Shown here: piece by piece, positions 63,954-64,000 of the stretch
Layout of the letters: the number at the start of each line of letters is the position of its first letter
Position numbering within the stretch: the stretch's first letter is position 1
Assembly: GCA_947258785.1 (NCBI GenBank)
Contig: CAMYJT010000001.1
Location: forward strand, 422,479-486,478
Source: an uncultured Gammaproteobacteria bacterium
Lineage (GTDB): Bacteria > Pseudomonadota > Gammaproteobacteria > Arenicellales > JAANXG01
DNA length: 64,000 nucleotides
Direction: 5' to 3'
Position numbers and translations under genes: made by a program
Notes under the pieces: generated by a model
The model's database searches: none
Told to the model about the DNA's origin: nothing
Seen by the model: only the letters and a program-made list of their open reading frames with translations

Positions 63954-64000
63954 ATGACAGTCGAGAACAAACAACCGAGGCAACAAGAAGCTTATATTCA
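63954..64000 (+). CDS. 5' end of a gene cut by the window edge
   Basis: ATG at 63954 with a good AAGGAG site upstream (63941-63946) starts MTVENKQPRQQEAYI and runs to the window end. Too short to identify. Confidence 0.55.
   Translation, partial: MTVENKQPRQQEAYI

Overview
The window is chromosomal DNA of a gammaproteobacterium, moderately GC-rich by eye. The evidence is gene content and order: aroK-aroB beside pilMNOPQ and a divergent PBP1a gene; a LysM-dprA-smg-topA block divergent from def-fmt-rsmB; an ntrYX-trkAH block; rpoH-ftsX-ftsE-ftsY; rsmD-coaD-ferredoxin; hemC-hemD-hemX-hemY next to algR/algZ-type genes and argH; and lptM-lysA. This arrangement is familiar from Pseudomonas/Chromatiales-like lineages. 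Genus cannot be fixed from the window. No rRNA, tRNA, prophage, full insertion sequence or CRISPR array was seen.

Layout. 1-7.9 kb (- strand): shikimate pathway and type IV pilus assembly. 8-11.1 kb (+): PBP1a and a small conserved protein. 11.2-16.3 kb (-): topA, smg, dprA, LysM protein. 16.5-26.6 kb (+): deformylase and formyltransferase, rRNA methylation, NtrYX-like two-component pair, Trk potassium uptake. 27-33.7 kb: HAE3-type exporter, a glycosyltransferase pair, argG, and a small membrane peptide plus PuuD-like protein. 33.8-38.3 kb (+): argD-argF, an ABC ATPase, an exported protein and a WYL protein. 38.4-42.2 kb (-): heat-shock sigma factor and FtsEX/FtsY. 42.3-46.4 kb (+): M16 protease pair, rsmD, coaD, ferredoxin. 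46.5-58 kb: dynamin-like GTPase, mutM, reductase, heme operon, AlgR-like regulator with two sensor kinases. 58-64 kb: candidate small RNA, argH, lptM, lysA, aroE, and a sparse tail. Arginine synthesis (argG, argD, argF, argH) and shikimate synthesis (aroB, aroK, aroE) are each dispersed over the window.

The most notable non-routine features are: six copies or remnants of a short non-coding inverted-repeat element (MITE-like), mostly flanked by CTAG, which in two places supplies the TAG stop codon of the adjoining gene; a perfect CIRCE operator over the rpoH promoter region; a candidate ~100-nt small RNA with promoter, long stem-loop and terminator upstream of the sensor-kinase operon; a tandem pair of AlgZ-like kinases in which one has Tyr in place of the phospho-acceptor His; an NtrX-like regulator without the GAFTGA loop; and a pilM gene with no ATG, GTG or TTG start.
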